A DNA stretch of 64,000 bases from Imbricaverruca yamaguchii (taxonomy: Eukaryota > Arthropoda > Thecostraca > Neoverrucidae), in the NCBI GenBank assembly GCA_034440575.1, contig JAOTOL010001554.1:496501-560500 (forward strand). The letters run 5' to 3'. Made by a program: the position numbers and the translations under genes. The notes beneath the pieces were generated by a model. The model searched no databases, was not told where the DNA came from, and was given only the letters and a program-made list of their open reading frames with translations. Below, piece after piece: positions 36,359 through 47,640 of the stretch (its first letter is position 1; the number at the start of each line of letters is the position of its first letter).

Positions 36359-36547
36359 GGGGCGGGGATGGCCGAGTGGTTAAGGTGTCGGGCTATGGGT
36401 ACCAAAGGTCCCGGGTTCGACTCTAGCGCCACTCAGGACATTTCCCAATCCCGCGGCCCACCGGCGAAACAGTGTGAGCGGCGCCATTAGCCGTGAATGT
36501 ACATAAAGTGTGTCGTGAACCAACCAATAAACAAACAAATAAACAAA
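36359..36547 (+). mobile_element. tRNA-derived SINE, family 3, nested in the LINE
   Basis: A 189-bp insertion with a tRNA-Ser/Leu-like head (GGATGGCCGAGTGGTTAAGG; B box GGGTTCGACTC). The tail, AACCAATAAACAAACAAATAAACAAA, is an imperfect A-rich simple repeat. The 13-bp direct repeat CACTACCGAGCAG flanks it at 36346-36358 and 36548-36560. Removing the insert and one repeat makes the LINE endonuclease frame continuous. Confidence 0.93.
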
Positions 36548-36560
36548 CACTACCGAGCAG

Positions 36561-37190
36561 GTCATCGTCTACTGACCAAACACAGCGATGGCTGATTTGG
36601 GGACTACACAGGGTAAGATCTAAAACTGATTTGATTCCAGAGGGTAGCGTAATGTGTGTCGAAGAACCTGTGTTTAGTAAACACAACGATTCGTCGATTA
36701 AAAAGGCCTCCATGTGTCTACCACGGGGGTTGGAAGTGACAGAACCACAAAGGGTATGATGGGAGTTAAAATAGCCCAAAGTAAAACGGGAGGTGGAAGT
36801 TTCAGCATAGCCGTGAATGTACAATTTGCATTGACTCCTGAGCTCTGCAGAGGGGAAAGCCTCTCCTGGGGGAAGATAAATTGAACATAGTGATATAATG
36901 ACATGATTAATATTAATGCGAACAGCTACAGCCTGTAGAGTTGATTGCAATGCTATTTTCCGAGGTGTTCCATTGTGGACAGCTAACATTACCCCACCGT
37001 GTGCAATGGTATCAGTGTTTACATTATCTTTCCGGAATACAGAAAAGCCTTTAATGGAACACTGAATACCAGTTGGCAGCTTAGTTTCTTGAAGCCCTAT
37101 AGCAATAGGTCGTTTATGATATAAAACCCTCTGCAGGTCAGTAAAATTCGCTCTAAAACCACGCATGTTCCACTGTAAAACTAAAGGCGA
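36561..37190 (-). pseudogene. LINE ORF2, endonuclease domain
   Basis: An APE-like endonuclease that would nick target DNA for target-primed reverse transcription. Visible motifs on the minus strand are LQWNMRGFRANFTDLQ (N-terminal strand), IGLQETKL (catalytic Glu), ISLCSIYLPPGE, TLGYFNSHH (the usual 'GDFNAHH' with Asp changed to Tyr, probably inactivating), SVLDLTLCSP and DDLLGS. The last motif is cut after the S by the SINE. The rest of the conserved SDHFPI block continues at 36345. Confidence 0.82.
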
Positions 37191-37229
37191 TATGATGGTG
37201 AGTCAAGATGAAATTGGGAGTGTCTACAA

Positions 37230-38113
37230 GTTCTCCCGGGCGGGTTCCAGGTCACTCCTACAGTGGCCAAGTGAGGTCGTTCTCGGTCGGGACCGTGGCG
37301 AGCCATCCCCGGGAGAGGTGCCTGACCACAGTAGTCCTCGCTTCTGAGGGACGCTAAGCGGCTGCGGGGTCGGGGGCAGGGGCCGGAGCGGGGGCGGTGG
37401 AGGACCCATATATTGCGGCATAACTGGCTCTCCCAGAGGAGCCTCTACTCGCCTTCGAGGCGTGGCCGACCTTGTGGGAGGGGCACCCTCCACACCTTTC
37501 CCCCTCGCCCGCGCCTTCTCCACCTGAGCCAGTCGGGCCCTCTTCGCCTCGCGGGCGCGCCTTTCTGCTTCCTGATACCGCAAGCTAATGTCGAAGATTG
37601 GAATTTTCCGGGAGTTATGGGACGGCGAGGCAGGGACGGACGCGGAAGCTGGGGGTGAGGGAGGTGGTGGAGCGAAAGTAGGAATTGAACGCGAGGTTGA
37701 GGTCTGGCTCACGGGAAGGGGGGAGGAATGAAGAAGGGAGGAAGTGGAGAGAAGGGACTTGGAGGTGGTTGTGGTGTGCGTAGGTGGGGGGGGGATTGGA
37801 GGAAGGGCGGGAAGTAAGAGGCGGGGATTTCAAGGTGGGGATTGTGGGAGACGGAGAGGGGTCATGAATGGGTGGAGAGGGCTGAGCAGGCCTCTTAGAG
37901 CGCTGGACATGGGCCCACTCTCCCCCATTCGACGTTCGTCGTGGCGACGCATCTGGTGAGCAAACACCCTGTCCACTTGTGGCAGGTGTTGCTTCCGCTG
38001 CTTGTGCAGGCTGCCTTTGTCCCTTGGGCGAAGCAAGGGGCACACCAAAAGATCGGAGAAGTGTCATGAGCTGGGCAATTAGCTCGGAGATGTTTGGCTG
38101 TGTGTGCTGGGAA
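37230..38113 (-). pseudogene. LINE ORF1, C-terminal proline-rich part
   Basis: After the inserted hAT-like element the minus strand continues with ELIAQLMTLLRSFGVPLASP, a Pro/Ser-rich low-complexity stretch, and a basic coiled segment (RYQEAERRAREAKRARLAQV) up to about 37224. Frame shifts between pieces are needed, so it is dead. ORF2 begins shortly after. Confidence 0.6.
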
Positions 38114-38928
38114 CAGTGGCGTCGCCACGAAATTCTTCCAGGGGGGCGAGATCGAAAGAGGGCCTCCTGCTCCCCGAAAAGGGGCCTCCATTGTGTTGGG
38201 GGCCTCCTATTGTTTTTAGGCCCTTAGTATGGTTCGGGAATGGGAAACTGAGGGCTGGAAGGCCTCCTTTTCGTCCTGGAGGGCCTCCTTTTCGTCCTGG
38301 AGGGCCCCCTTTTCGTCCTGGAGGGCCTCCTTTCCGTCTTAGAGGGCATCCTTTTCGTCCTGGGGGCCTCCTTTTCATCATGGGGACCTCCTTTTCGTCC
38401 TGGTGGCCTTTTCGTCCTGGGGCCTCTGTGTCAATATTTGGCACTCGCTTGATTTCTGGGGCCTCCTACCCTCTCCTAGGTGACTTCTTTTTACAAATTA
38501 GGGGCCTCCTCCTGGAGGCCCCTAATTTGTATAATCTCTTTTTCGTCTTAGGGACCTCCCTTTCATCCTGGAGGGCCTCCTTTTCGTCCTGAGGGCCTCC
38601 TTTTCGTCCTGAGGGCCTCCTTTTCGTCCTGGGGGTTTCGTTTTCGTCCTGGGGTCCTCCTTTTAGTCCTGGAGGGCCTCCTTTTCGTCATGGGGGCCTC
38701 CTTTTCGTCTTGAGGTACCTTCTTTTCGTCCTGGGGGCCTCTTTCTCGTCCTAAGGGCCTCCTTTTCGTCCTGGGGGTTTCGTTTTCGTCCTGGGGACCT
38801 CCTTTTCCTCCTGGGGGCCTCCTTTTCGTCCTGGGGGCCTCCTCAAATTTCAGGGGGGCGGCGCCCACCCAGTCTCACGGCAGGGGGGGGAAATTGCCCT
38901 CTCTGCCCCCCCGGTGGCGACGCCCCTG
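38114..38928. mobile_element. hAT-like non-autonomous transposon nested in LINE ORF1
   Basis: An 815-bp insertion. The left terminus CAGTGGCGTCGCCAC pairs with the right terminus (GTGGCGACGCCCCTG, reverse complement CAGGGGCGTCGCCAC). The perfect 8-bp direct repeat GCTGGGAA lies outside both ends (38106-38113 and 38929-38936). An 8-bp duplication with CAGNGGCG termini is typical of hAT elements. There is no transposase; the interior is filled with a minisatellite (next entry). Confidence 0.9.
38255..38850. repeat. About 20-22-bp minisatellite inside the hAT-like element
   Basis: Some 25 variants of GGGCCTCCTTTTCGTCCTGG fill the element. A perfect hairpin (18-bp arms 38492-38509 and 38514-38531, 4-base loop) lies in the middle of the array. 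Confidence 0.9.
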
Positions 38929-39961
38929 GCTGGGAACATATCAGAGGGCCCCTTTGAGTATGGCTTGCCGTTGCAGGGTTCAGTTTTGCCGCTGCTGCAT
39001 AAGACATTTTTGGGTGAGCTCTCTCATAGAGCTCGCGGGCCTCACGAAATGTGATTTTGTTTGCACATTTTAGAGTAACAATTTCTTTCTCTCTCAGGAA
39101 GATGGGACACGAGCGATCGTAGGTCGCGTGGGGTTTCTGATCAGGGCCACAGTTTGAACACTTAGGGAATTCAGCCTCACATTTTCCTCCCGCATGGTCC
39201 ACCGACCCACATCTATCACACGTCTCGCGGTTTCGGCATTGTTGTGTGATATGCCCAAATCTGGAACAGCGGAAACACCGCATGGGATTCGGGACATACA
39301 CACGCACCTTAACGCGAACATATCCAACGAATATGAATTCTGGAAGATCAATGGAGATAAATGTTAATATAAAGTTATTCGTATGTTGCGTTTCTTGGCC
39401 CTTTCTAGAAGTGATCCTTCTCGCATCTACCACTCCCCATTCTGCTAAGCCATCCACAATCTCATCATCGGACACGTCTTTCAAATCATAGCAATTAATG
39501 ACGCCCTTCGAGTAGTTTTTGGTATTGTGAGGTCGAAGATCTATGGGTATAGTCACTGTTCGTCTGTCACTTTCATGTCTTACACTGTAAGTTAGTTCGG
39601 TTGCGCCCATCGCCCTGTATGCATCATCAGTACTCTTAAATTATACTTCCATTCCACCATCCCTAAGTTTCTCACACCTGAGCACCGCTCCCAACCTGTC
39701 GCAGGCTTCCTTTCTCCGAAACGGTGTAAGCCGCGAAAGACTCCTTCCCTCTTCCAATGACCTCATGACGAGGATACGAGGAGCAGGAGAAGATACCAAC
39801 ATGCCGGTCCCAATACGTGCCACGCTTGCGTGTCTGATGTGTCGGCTTGTCTGTCCCCTACTAGAGGGGGCAGGTAAGTTGTGTATGTTTGGGGATGCCA
39901 TGCAGTGTGATAGGATAGGGGATGCAGACTGTCCGTAACAGCCACTGCACGTGGAGGACAT
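38929..39961 (-). pseudogene. LINE ORF1, N-terminal part with zinc knuckles
   Basis: A nucleic-acid-binding gag-like protein. One frame runs from about 39961 with a single internal stop (39643-39641) and then to the hAT insertion. It has an RRM-like central part (TVTIPIDLRP...VINCYDLKDVSDDEIVDG) and three cysteine knuckles in a row: CFRCSRFGHITQQC, CDRCGSVDHAGGKC and CSNCGPDQKPHATYDRSC. The phrase MSYAAAAKLNP follows, as is common in arthropod LINE ORF1 proteins. The reading frame continues beyond the inserted element in the piece at 37230-38113. Confidence 0.8.
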
Positions 39962-41084
39962 GTATTGTTAAATAAATAATAGGTGTTCTGCTCCCCGGGC
40001 GCCCCTCCCATTAGGGGCCCTACTGGGGGGGGGGGGCGCCTGGGTCCCGCGAACGGGAGGTCGCCAGGCGCCCAAGGAGCTATACGGGGCAGGCGGCGCC
40101 TTCGCCCGGCCGGGAGAGAGATACTCACCACCCCGACCGAGATCCAGCACCGCCCACCCCTTGACCCCAGCCGGCCGGGCCGGCGGGCACTGGGAAAATC
40201 CCAGGCCCCCGGCCAGAGGCGACCAGCCACTTGCTCCGTGTGAGGCCCCACGGACCCGCCCGCGCCTCCGGGATATCGGGACCAAAGAGGTGTGTTGGTC
40301 CCCCATCACAACTAGCACCGTGCGGTGGGGACCTCAACCTCCAGGACTCCGTCAATCCCGGGGGCAGGCCGAGGGGGCGCTACCCCGATAAAACTGAGCT
40401 GGTGGGCAGGGCCGGGGAAGTTGCCCTGCCTGCTCATAGTACGGATAGTTGGTGTTGCAGGGTCACGTGAAGGACATGGATGTTGGGATGATATGGGAAT
40501 TGGAATGGGAGCGTATGGACGGGAGGAAGAGGGGTGGCTGTGGTGACCCGATGGAACGCCATTTCCCTAGCCAGCTGTGTAACGAGGCCGGCCCCACTGC
40601 GGGAGAAGTTTTTGCCGAAAACAATGGCCGATTGAGCTGGTTATGCTGCGAATCGCACCCGGTCGTTACGACTGTTTGGGATGTTTTGACAGCCGCAAGT
40701 TCAGATGCAGTTTAGATCGGAAAACTGAAATAAGATATTGTTGCATGTTTGAAACTCAACTTAATAGCAAGGACATAACATAAAGCGGGTTACGACCCGG
40801 AGAAAGATGATTCATGTCAAGACGGCCAGGGAGTAAAATAATATATAATCAGTAGGATTACCACATGAGCGCACATGAGACTAGCGATAAAAATATGCAA
40901 GGTATAACATTAAGATAAGATACCAGAGCATAGGATATAATGGGATGGTAAGGATAAAAATGTCGAGGAAAACGAAATATACTATGAAGAGCAAGAGGAT
41001 ATGATAGGATGCTTTGCCTCCAACAGGTACAAGGTGCTTCACTACGAATCACCACCACAGTCGCATGACACGCGCGTCACCTAC

Positions 41085-41333
41085 CACAACGTCTTCCTCT
41101 GCGCCGACAGTCCTCCGTCTACGGCTGGTCATTTCCCAGCCGCTGGCTCCCGCCGTCTGCACCCTGCCGCCGCCGGCCTCGGTGTCCAGCACCTCCTTGG
41201 CCATTTGTTGCAGCTGCCGAGGGGTGACCAGGTACGGCGACTGGGGGACAGGAGCACCGCTCGCCCACTGCCGACCGGCCAGCACGTACGGAGAGCGGCG
41301 GAGTTTTCCCGACAGCTCTCCGCCGTAGCTCAT
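41085..41333 (-). CDS. Putative first coding exon, unknown protein (possible ninjurin alternative N-terminus)
   Basis: The minus-strand ATG at 41333 opens exactly 83 codons, ending phase 0 at a donor GTG|GTAGGT. The peptide begins MSYGGELSGKLRRSPYVLAG, continues SPYLVTPRQLQQMAKEVLDT, and ends RRRRTVGAEEDVV. Codon usage is strongly GC-ending, like the ninjurin exons, and the product is hydrophilic with no signal peptide. I recognise no domain. It lies about 10 kb upstream of the ninjurin start on the same strand, and its phase would allow splicing to exon 2 at 29606, giving a longer N-terminus like that of insect ninjurin A. That link is speculative. A competing plus-strand frame with acceptor CTCCAACAG (41029) reads YKVLHYESPPQSHDTRVTYH but degrades soon after. 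Confidence 0.42.
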
Positions 41334-41334
41334 C

Positions 41335-41570
41335 CGGCGCGTGCTTCACTGAACGCCACTGCGGCGCGTCACTTGGTGTCACTGTGGTGCGTCACTGAAC
41401 GTCACTGCGGCGCGTCACTGAACGTCACTGCGGCGCGTCACTGAACGTCACTGCGGTGCGTCACTTGGTGTCACTGCGGTGCGTCACTTAGTGTCACTGC
41501 GATGCGTCACTTAGTGTCGCTGCGATGCGTCACTTAGTGTCGCTGCGGTGTGCGTGTGTGTCACCGGGCG
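41335..41570. repeat. 23-bp minisatellite
   Basis: About 10 copies of TGCGTCACT(GAAC/TGGT/TAGT)GTC+ACTGCGG lie directly upstream of the putative exon. Two variants (GAAC and TGGT/TAGT) are clustered, showing recent local duplication. Confidence 0.88.
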
Positions 41571-42721
41571 ACAAGCTGCTGCAGCGTGCTTTGTTGGTGT
41601 ACCGCAGTGTTCCTTGGAGCGCGTGCTGCGACACTGCACCGTATGCAGTGTCGCTGCCTCGCTGGGCGTGGCGTAACCAGGCGCCGAGTGCCTCAGGGCA
41701 CGTGCCAGGGCTGTGCCTGCGGCGGCCGGCCCAGTGGTGGTCGGGCAGGGACGTGGCGCGTCTGTACGCAGCGCTCGCGGCCTTCTCGCGCCTGCTCCGT
41801 GACGGGAAACGGGCGCTAGTTTTTGTGGTGAAACCAGGGCGGCGTGGGCGCGGTCCACTGGCCGCCCGTTCCGGCGGTGGCCGTCGTGTGGAGCCAGGCC
41901 CGGCGACCGCTGTGGTGGCAGTGGAACAGTGCAGGCGCCCAAGGTGCCGGCGGCAATGTCTCGCGTCAGGCACGCGGTTCCGGTCCGCAGGGCGCGCTGC
42001 ACAGACTGTTCACGAGACCGCGGTTTGATGGTGTTTTCCGACAGGTTTTGTCTCCGAGTTAAGTCGTCGGCCGCTGCGGCCCAGCTGTTCGAGCCGTGGT
42101 TGTGACATCTCGAGTGACATTGGGCGGCAGAGGGAAGGCGAGCGAGGCGCTGTCTCTCACGCTCAGACACTTCACTTACGTTCTCACCGACCACGCGATC
42201 CCTCAGGTTCACATCGATTTTTTGTGTTTCCTCTGAATTGCAGAGGGAGCACAAAATGATGTAATGTGCAACTTCTGACTGAGCTGACAATAACGCGTTT
42301 GTCTCCGGTGATGATGTAGTTTGCGATAATGACATGTAATTAAATGGCAAACTTTGTGTTCACCTGCTACTGCAGATTACTTCCAGCTGGAATTACAAAC
42401 GCTTGATCCAGTGCAAACAGAAACACGGTACGGTGCACTGAAACTTCGGCACACTCTAAGAAGAGCGTTTGTAGGAGATCGCAAACCAAACATAAAATAT
42501 GAGCTCAATGAACTTCACACATTCTCAGCAACGCAGAGCTGTATGCTTCACCGTTTATAATCTGTTTGTCGAAACTTTCAATTGTGCGCGGCTGGTGACC
42601 CCACACGATGTTTTGCAGCTCGGCTCTGTGGTCGCTGGCCACGGAGCCACTGACAGTGCTTCCATGGTCACTTTGGATTGGGACTGGATCAGGCTGAGCG
42701 GTATCGGCGTCACCACCGAGG

Positions 42722-42832
42722 CAACCCACCAGCACACTCAGGGCTCGAGGCGTCAGCTGGCAGCTGCGCCACTGCCAACCCACCAGCACACTCAGGGCTC
42801 GAGGCGTCAGCTGGCAGCTGCGCCACTTGCGT
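42722..42832. repeat. 54-bp direct duplication
   Basis: Two consecutive copies of a 54-bp unit containing CCCACCAGCACACTCAGGGC, TCGAGGCGTCAGCTGGCAGC and TGCGCCACT, virtually identical and so recent. Confidence 0.92.
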
Positions 42833-43048
42833 CACACGCTGCCAGGGGTGTCGATTTTTTAAAAACATTGGGGGGTCGAAGTGCCAACGCACGTACCCCC
42901 CCCCCCAACCAAAAATTCATCGGATTTCTCACACTATATTTTAAGATCTCAGAAATTCTCAGTTTGTATTCGACGATGCGAATGTTCATGTTTATTCAGC
43001 TTACTCACGAACGAGGAAAATCGTCCAACAACTGGTGAAGTCACATGA

Positions 43049-44394
43049 TTAACACGCACCCCGGAGGGCCTCTGAAACTTACGCGCACTGGAGGGGGCGG
43101 ATTCCGCCCCCCCCTCCCTAAGATCTCAGCTCCCATTACGGCTAGAGCAACGAAATTCACAGGGTCGATGGGCACGATAGTTAACTATATTGTGTGCAAA
43201 TTTCGTGACCTTAGGACAATATCTTCAAGATCAAATGAGGTCAAAATATCAAATTGTTCTGGTTTCGCGTGATTTGGCTTGTCATTGTTATGAATCGCTA
43301 TGATTGTCTTTAAATGCTCCAAAATTGTCATTAATGATGTTTTGGACATTACTAATGATGCGACACATATGCCAGGTTCGCCATTTGACCTCAGGTCACC
43401 TATATAGGACCACTGTATCAGGTCATTACCTGCTCCAGTTACCGGAACCGGGCTGCCCACCTGACTTTGGGCGGCTCTCACAATCGGATTCGCAAAGAAA
43501 GGAGTGAAGTACACGAATAAAGTATAGAAACGCTTAGGCACACAGTGACAAACAGTAGATTTCCGGATGTGTAAGGAGTAACATCCAAAGTGACATCAAT
43601 CGCATGACAGTCATTTCCATTTATGACAACATTCCAGTTGACCAAGTTTGGTTCCATTAGCCTATAATGAATTTGACCTGACTTGACCTCGGCGACCTAA
43701 CATGACTTTTAAATTATATAGCATAACAATATGCATCAAACAAGTCGCTAGTGTTGTCAAGAACACTTCCCTATTGCCAATATACGGGAAGCGCATCAGC
43801 GCCGATTTTTGTGGTCTGGCGCTGCGAATTGTTTTTAATTTAACGGCCCCTAACTTGAAAATGTCTCGGCCGACTTCCACTTTTCTTGCTTTAAACAATG
43901 CGCCGGTCATTTCTAAGCAGGTACGCGAAAAAATTGGGGTATATCGGCCGGTACAATATGGAGTTATGTACGAAAAATCGGAAGGATTGGCGGATTTCGC
44001 CATACCCCCTCTAGGGCGTGTGTTAACCTGTTATGAACTTGACCTGACTTGACCTCGGTGACTTGACATGACTCTGGAACAATGTAGCATGGCAATGTGC
44101 ATCAAACAAGTCGCTAGTTTTGCCAAGAACACTTCCTTTTTGCTAATATACGGGAAGCGCATCAGCGACGATATTTGTGATCAGCCGCTAATAAATCTAT
44201 TTGATTTTAGCGACCCCTAACTCGAAACATTTTCGGTAGATTTTCATTTTTCTTACTTCAAACAACACGCCGGTCATTTATTGGCAGGTACACAAACAAT
44301 GGCGAATATTTGCCGGTAAAATCTGGAGTTATCTAGGAAAAAACCGGAGGGGTGGGCGGATTTCGCCCCCCCCCCCCTCCAGGGCGCGTGTTAA
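43049..44394. mobile_element. TTAA-bounded inverted-repeat element with an internal tandem duplication
   Basis: The left end is TTAACACGCACCCCGGAGGG and the right end, reverse-complemented, is TTAACACGCGCCCTGGAGGG. The shared terminal CACGC plus GC-rich GGAGGGGGCGGATTCCGCCCCC blocks form the inverted repeat. TTAA at both ends is the target duplication used by piggyBac and Kolobok-type transposons. There is no transposase. Within it, 43676-44029 and 44030-44390 are two diverged copies of one unit of about 360 bp. Confidence 0.72.
43676..44390. repeat. About 360-bp unit, two tandem copies
   Basis: Both copies share GACCTGACTTGACCTCGG, ATGCATCAAACAAGTCGCTAG/GTGCATC..., ATATACGGGAAGCGCATCAG, GCGCCGGTCATTT/ACGCCGGTCATTT and GGCGGATTTCGCC in the same order. 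It forms the right half of the TTAA-bounded element. Confidence 0.85.
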
Positions 44395-44399
44395 GTTGG

Positions 44400-47300
44400 A
44401 ATTTTTTTGCAAAACTTTTCCAAATTAAAAAGAAAATGGAGCTATTTTAAGATGCTATGCTGGCTAAGTTAGGTTGGGTTAGGTTTTAAAAAATTAAAGA
44501 AGAAATATACTGCTTGACATTTTTCAAATGTATGTGTTGGTTTACTTTTCCAAATTGAGGTTAGGTTAGTGCTATGCTTCATTTGTTTTTTGTTTTGTTT
44601 TTTATTTGTTATCCTATGTCACATAATTCAAAGCCCTTTTTGGTGATATTTTGCTCACCACCCGAAAAGTAGGCATTTGCACAGAAAATGAGTGAGCCAT
44701 CATCTTAGTCATATTCATGAACATTGCACTGAAATGATAAATTCCAAGAATTCATAAAACGCCTTACAAGACAAATTTACCAAGATGAGTGCTCGCAGCA
44801 AGTTCATCACACTTCTAAACATTGCATTAAAGAAATCGGAGAAATCAGAAATTATCTTAAGCTGTAAATTTACCGAAGTATTCCAACCACTGACATAAAT
44901 GCAACATTGAGTGCCCCAATCCTGGGCAGAGGAAGCGAAGAGCAGTATAATACAAATATAAATAAATGGAAACTAAACGAACTCTTCTTCAAGACAAATA
45001 TGGTAGTTCTGTGGTATTAACATAGAAACCCTGATCACAAAAAAACATGGTCTAGACTTGTTGAAGCGTACCTACCAACTTCTTAATCTACAGTTCCTTT
45101 GGGAATTAAATATTAGCAAATCGTTTTAAAACCATATTAAATATTAGCAAGTTGTTTGATAACCACATCAAACTGCATATGTATATCAAAAGGTATGAAG
45201 TACAAACCAAAAAAAATGAATCAGATCGACGTCACATGAGTTTGGCCACCGGGTTCAACACTGCACGCAATTGCACCACAACTGTCTTACCTCTGCCATA
45301 TTTGTCGATCGCAACCGCAAATTGAACTTTAGACTCTGTGACTTATGTAACTGAACATCCTTGGATGCTACGAATTTTGATCTTCTTAAGAACGGCCATC
45401 TCATGTATTTGGTGATAAGGTCTGACCTTGTATAACTGCTGTTGTAAGCTATTGTTTGTACCTGCCTGCCTGCTTGCTCTCTTCAAGAATATAAATTAGA
45501 ATAGTGTGCATGCAGCTTCTTGCTCACTTTTTCTTTCATGGTATCATAAGCTATCATATACCAAGATAACTAGAGACAACAGGTACTCCAAAGTTGGCTG
45601 TTCTAGTATAGTTAGTTGAAACTAGACAAAACCTACGCCAGGTGACGTCATATACCAGAAGCGCTTTTTTATTCCGGAATACTGCTGAATTATACTCTAG
45701 TTTTGGACTATACCAATAAATCTACTAAATATGGTGCTTTCATTTTAGCACAATTATGGCGCTTTTCTCACGATTAGTTTCCCCGTTGGTTGTAAAGCAT
45801 ATTAGTCATTCATTGAAGCTTGAATATTTTTCTTATTCTGCTAGCGTCGTGGTGGCTTGGAAACGAAAGGCACCATACCCATAATTAATGTATCCATGGC
45901 GCTTAATTCCATCCATGAATTAATTTATCCCTTTCTACATGGAGTAATGATAACATATTCAGCCTAGGATACAAAATGTATGCTTCCATTAACTGAGTTT
46001 CCATGTCAGGAGGTTAATTAATATACGGTGCACAATTGATGCGAGTGTGTAATTAAGGTACAATGCATCTACCATTTCCTTCGTGAATCACGTTCAACAT
46101 CCAGCATACAATAGCAGTAGGTTTTAGATGACCGAACATGAGTATGTTTTAGGAGGTCCAACATCAGTTGTTTAGGTTAGATTCAGCTAGGATATTTTTG
46201 TAATTTGACATCAGTGTTCTTTGTTAGTCACCAAAAACCCCATTTCCCAACACTTTCCATATTTTACATATTATTCCATATTCTCCCCACACTTTACATA
46301 ACCTCTTATGTCTTATGGCGTGGGGGATAGCATGTACTGTCATTGTCAACATTAGTGTTTTTCCTAGTGTTTGAAAAATCTTTGTTGAATGATATTAATA
46401 TGATTTTTTAGTGAAATTACTTTTTTTCTAGATATCAGCACATGAACTTGAGCTGCCGATTTGCTGAGATTTAATTTCCCATAGAAATGAATATCAGCTT
46501 ACTTCAAATCACATCAGATAATGATGTGAATTGAAGAAATGGTAAATGCTAGGCGTGGCGGTGGGGGGGGGGATGATATGTGGCTTGGTCCATGGCCAGA
46601 AAGAAACCAGCGGACCGATCGCTGGGCACCCATTTGCGCATCCCGAAGATGAACCACGAGAAGCGTTCTCGACTCGCCTCCTAAGCATTAGCGGCCTGAC
46701 GGTTCCCACAGAGGAATTCTTCCACACATTCAGACAGATGAATGCAGCGTTTTGTGTTCACCATGCCCAAGAACCCAACAATCTCAGCAGACATCCAAAG
46801 GTCATTGAAAGTTTCCGCCAGGTGTTGGAATCCAGATTAAATTCCATAGATATAATATAATTAAGTGCTTTGCGAGGATCCGGACATTTATTCATCTCGG
46901 GCTGGTGAACAAGGTGAACGTCGCCAAGCTCGCAAAGCGGCAGCAGCGGAAAGCCGAGCAGTTTGTTCAGTGACTGCGAAGTATGGGGCGCACTTGGGCG
47001 ATACTTCACATTCAGATCAGTGTTTGAATCTTTCATTGTTTGGACGTATTGGTGCATCACCTGCCGTTGGTCATATAGCAGCATATCAGGACTTTCTACA
47101 CAAATATTACACGAGACTAAACGTGCGTGTTGCAGTCGCACCCAGCGTATGTCAAGCTCAACAACTGTTATGTGCCTGTGTTTGTGAAGTCGATAGAGCG
47201 TAGCCTGTAGGTTTACACGTACTCATCGTCCCACTACGGTGCTCGTGAGTAGTCTGTGTATGTATGCATGTCGAGCTGTTCTCAGCCACAGATGTCACGA

Positions 47301-47460
47301 TGAGGATGTTCCATCTTTTCTTGCCAGTTCGTCCGATTTTATAAGGTGCCTGATATGTACGTACTGTAATGTTAGGTATTGTAATGTATTGTCGCAATGC
47401 AATCTCATTAAGTACCGTGGCTTATCTGCACCTGCTACCGATAACTTCTTATGTCACGCG
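44400..47460. other. AT-rich stretch without recognised genes
   Basis: Largely free of long frames to 46500. Overlapping frames at 46546-47203 (plus) and 46758-47141 (minus) do not resemble known proteins; one plus-strand section reads TVPTEEFFHTFRQMNAAFCV. It may be a decayed mobile-element gene. No RNA genes were seen. Confidence 0.4.
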
Positions 47461-47465
47461 TTTGG

Positions 47466-47640
47466 TGGAGCCGCGGTAGCTTAGTCCGTAGGGTGTTGGG
47501 CTCTTTACCGCAATATTATGGGTTCGAGTCCCGCAACCAGCGGAATTACCGAGTCCACCCGCGACCATGCCTATGGCCTAGCAGTATGGCCTAGCAGTTA
47601 ATTGCGTCGTAAAGGAACCCAAGGTTCTTTTTCTGCTTCA
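47466..47640 (+). mobile_element. tRNA-derived SINE, family 1, copy 2
   Basis: The head GCCGCGGTAGCTTAGTCCGT and B box GGGTTCGAGTCCCGC are followed by a body. The tail CAGTTAATTGCGTCGTAAAG, GAACCCAAGGTTCTTTTT corresponds closely to the copy at 26452-26645. An 11-bp local duplication (TATGGCCTAGCAG twice) lies near 47572-47599. Confidence 0.75.

Larger units (their letters stand above)
35190..40440 (-). mobile_element. Non-LTR retrotransposon (APE-type LINE), 3'-truncated, carrying two nested insertions
   Basis: On the minus strand, in order, come a GC-rich probable 5' UTR (about 40440-39962), ORF1 with zinc knuckles, and ORF2 with an APE-like endonuclease and the beginning of the reverse transcriptase. 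The element stops at about 35190, within RT motif A, so the catalytic palm, the C-terminus and the 3' UTR are missing. This is the opposite of the usual 5' truncation. It is interrupted by a SINE (36359-36547) and a hAT-like element (38114-38928), both with target duplications, plus an in-frame stop and frameshifts. The ORF1 style suggests an arthropod-type I/Jockey-group LINE; that clade placement is inference. Confidence 0.85.

Noticed and set aside
41511..42350. Long GC-rich minus-strand frame of 279 codons
   Set aside because: Overlaps competing frames on the other strand, passes through the 23-bp minisatellite and has no recognisable domain; GC richness alone suppresses stop codons.
46546..47203. 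Overlapping frames on both strands as a gene
   Set aside because: No family match, conflicting strands and frame breaks; at most a decayed mobile-element gene.
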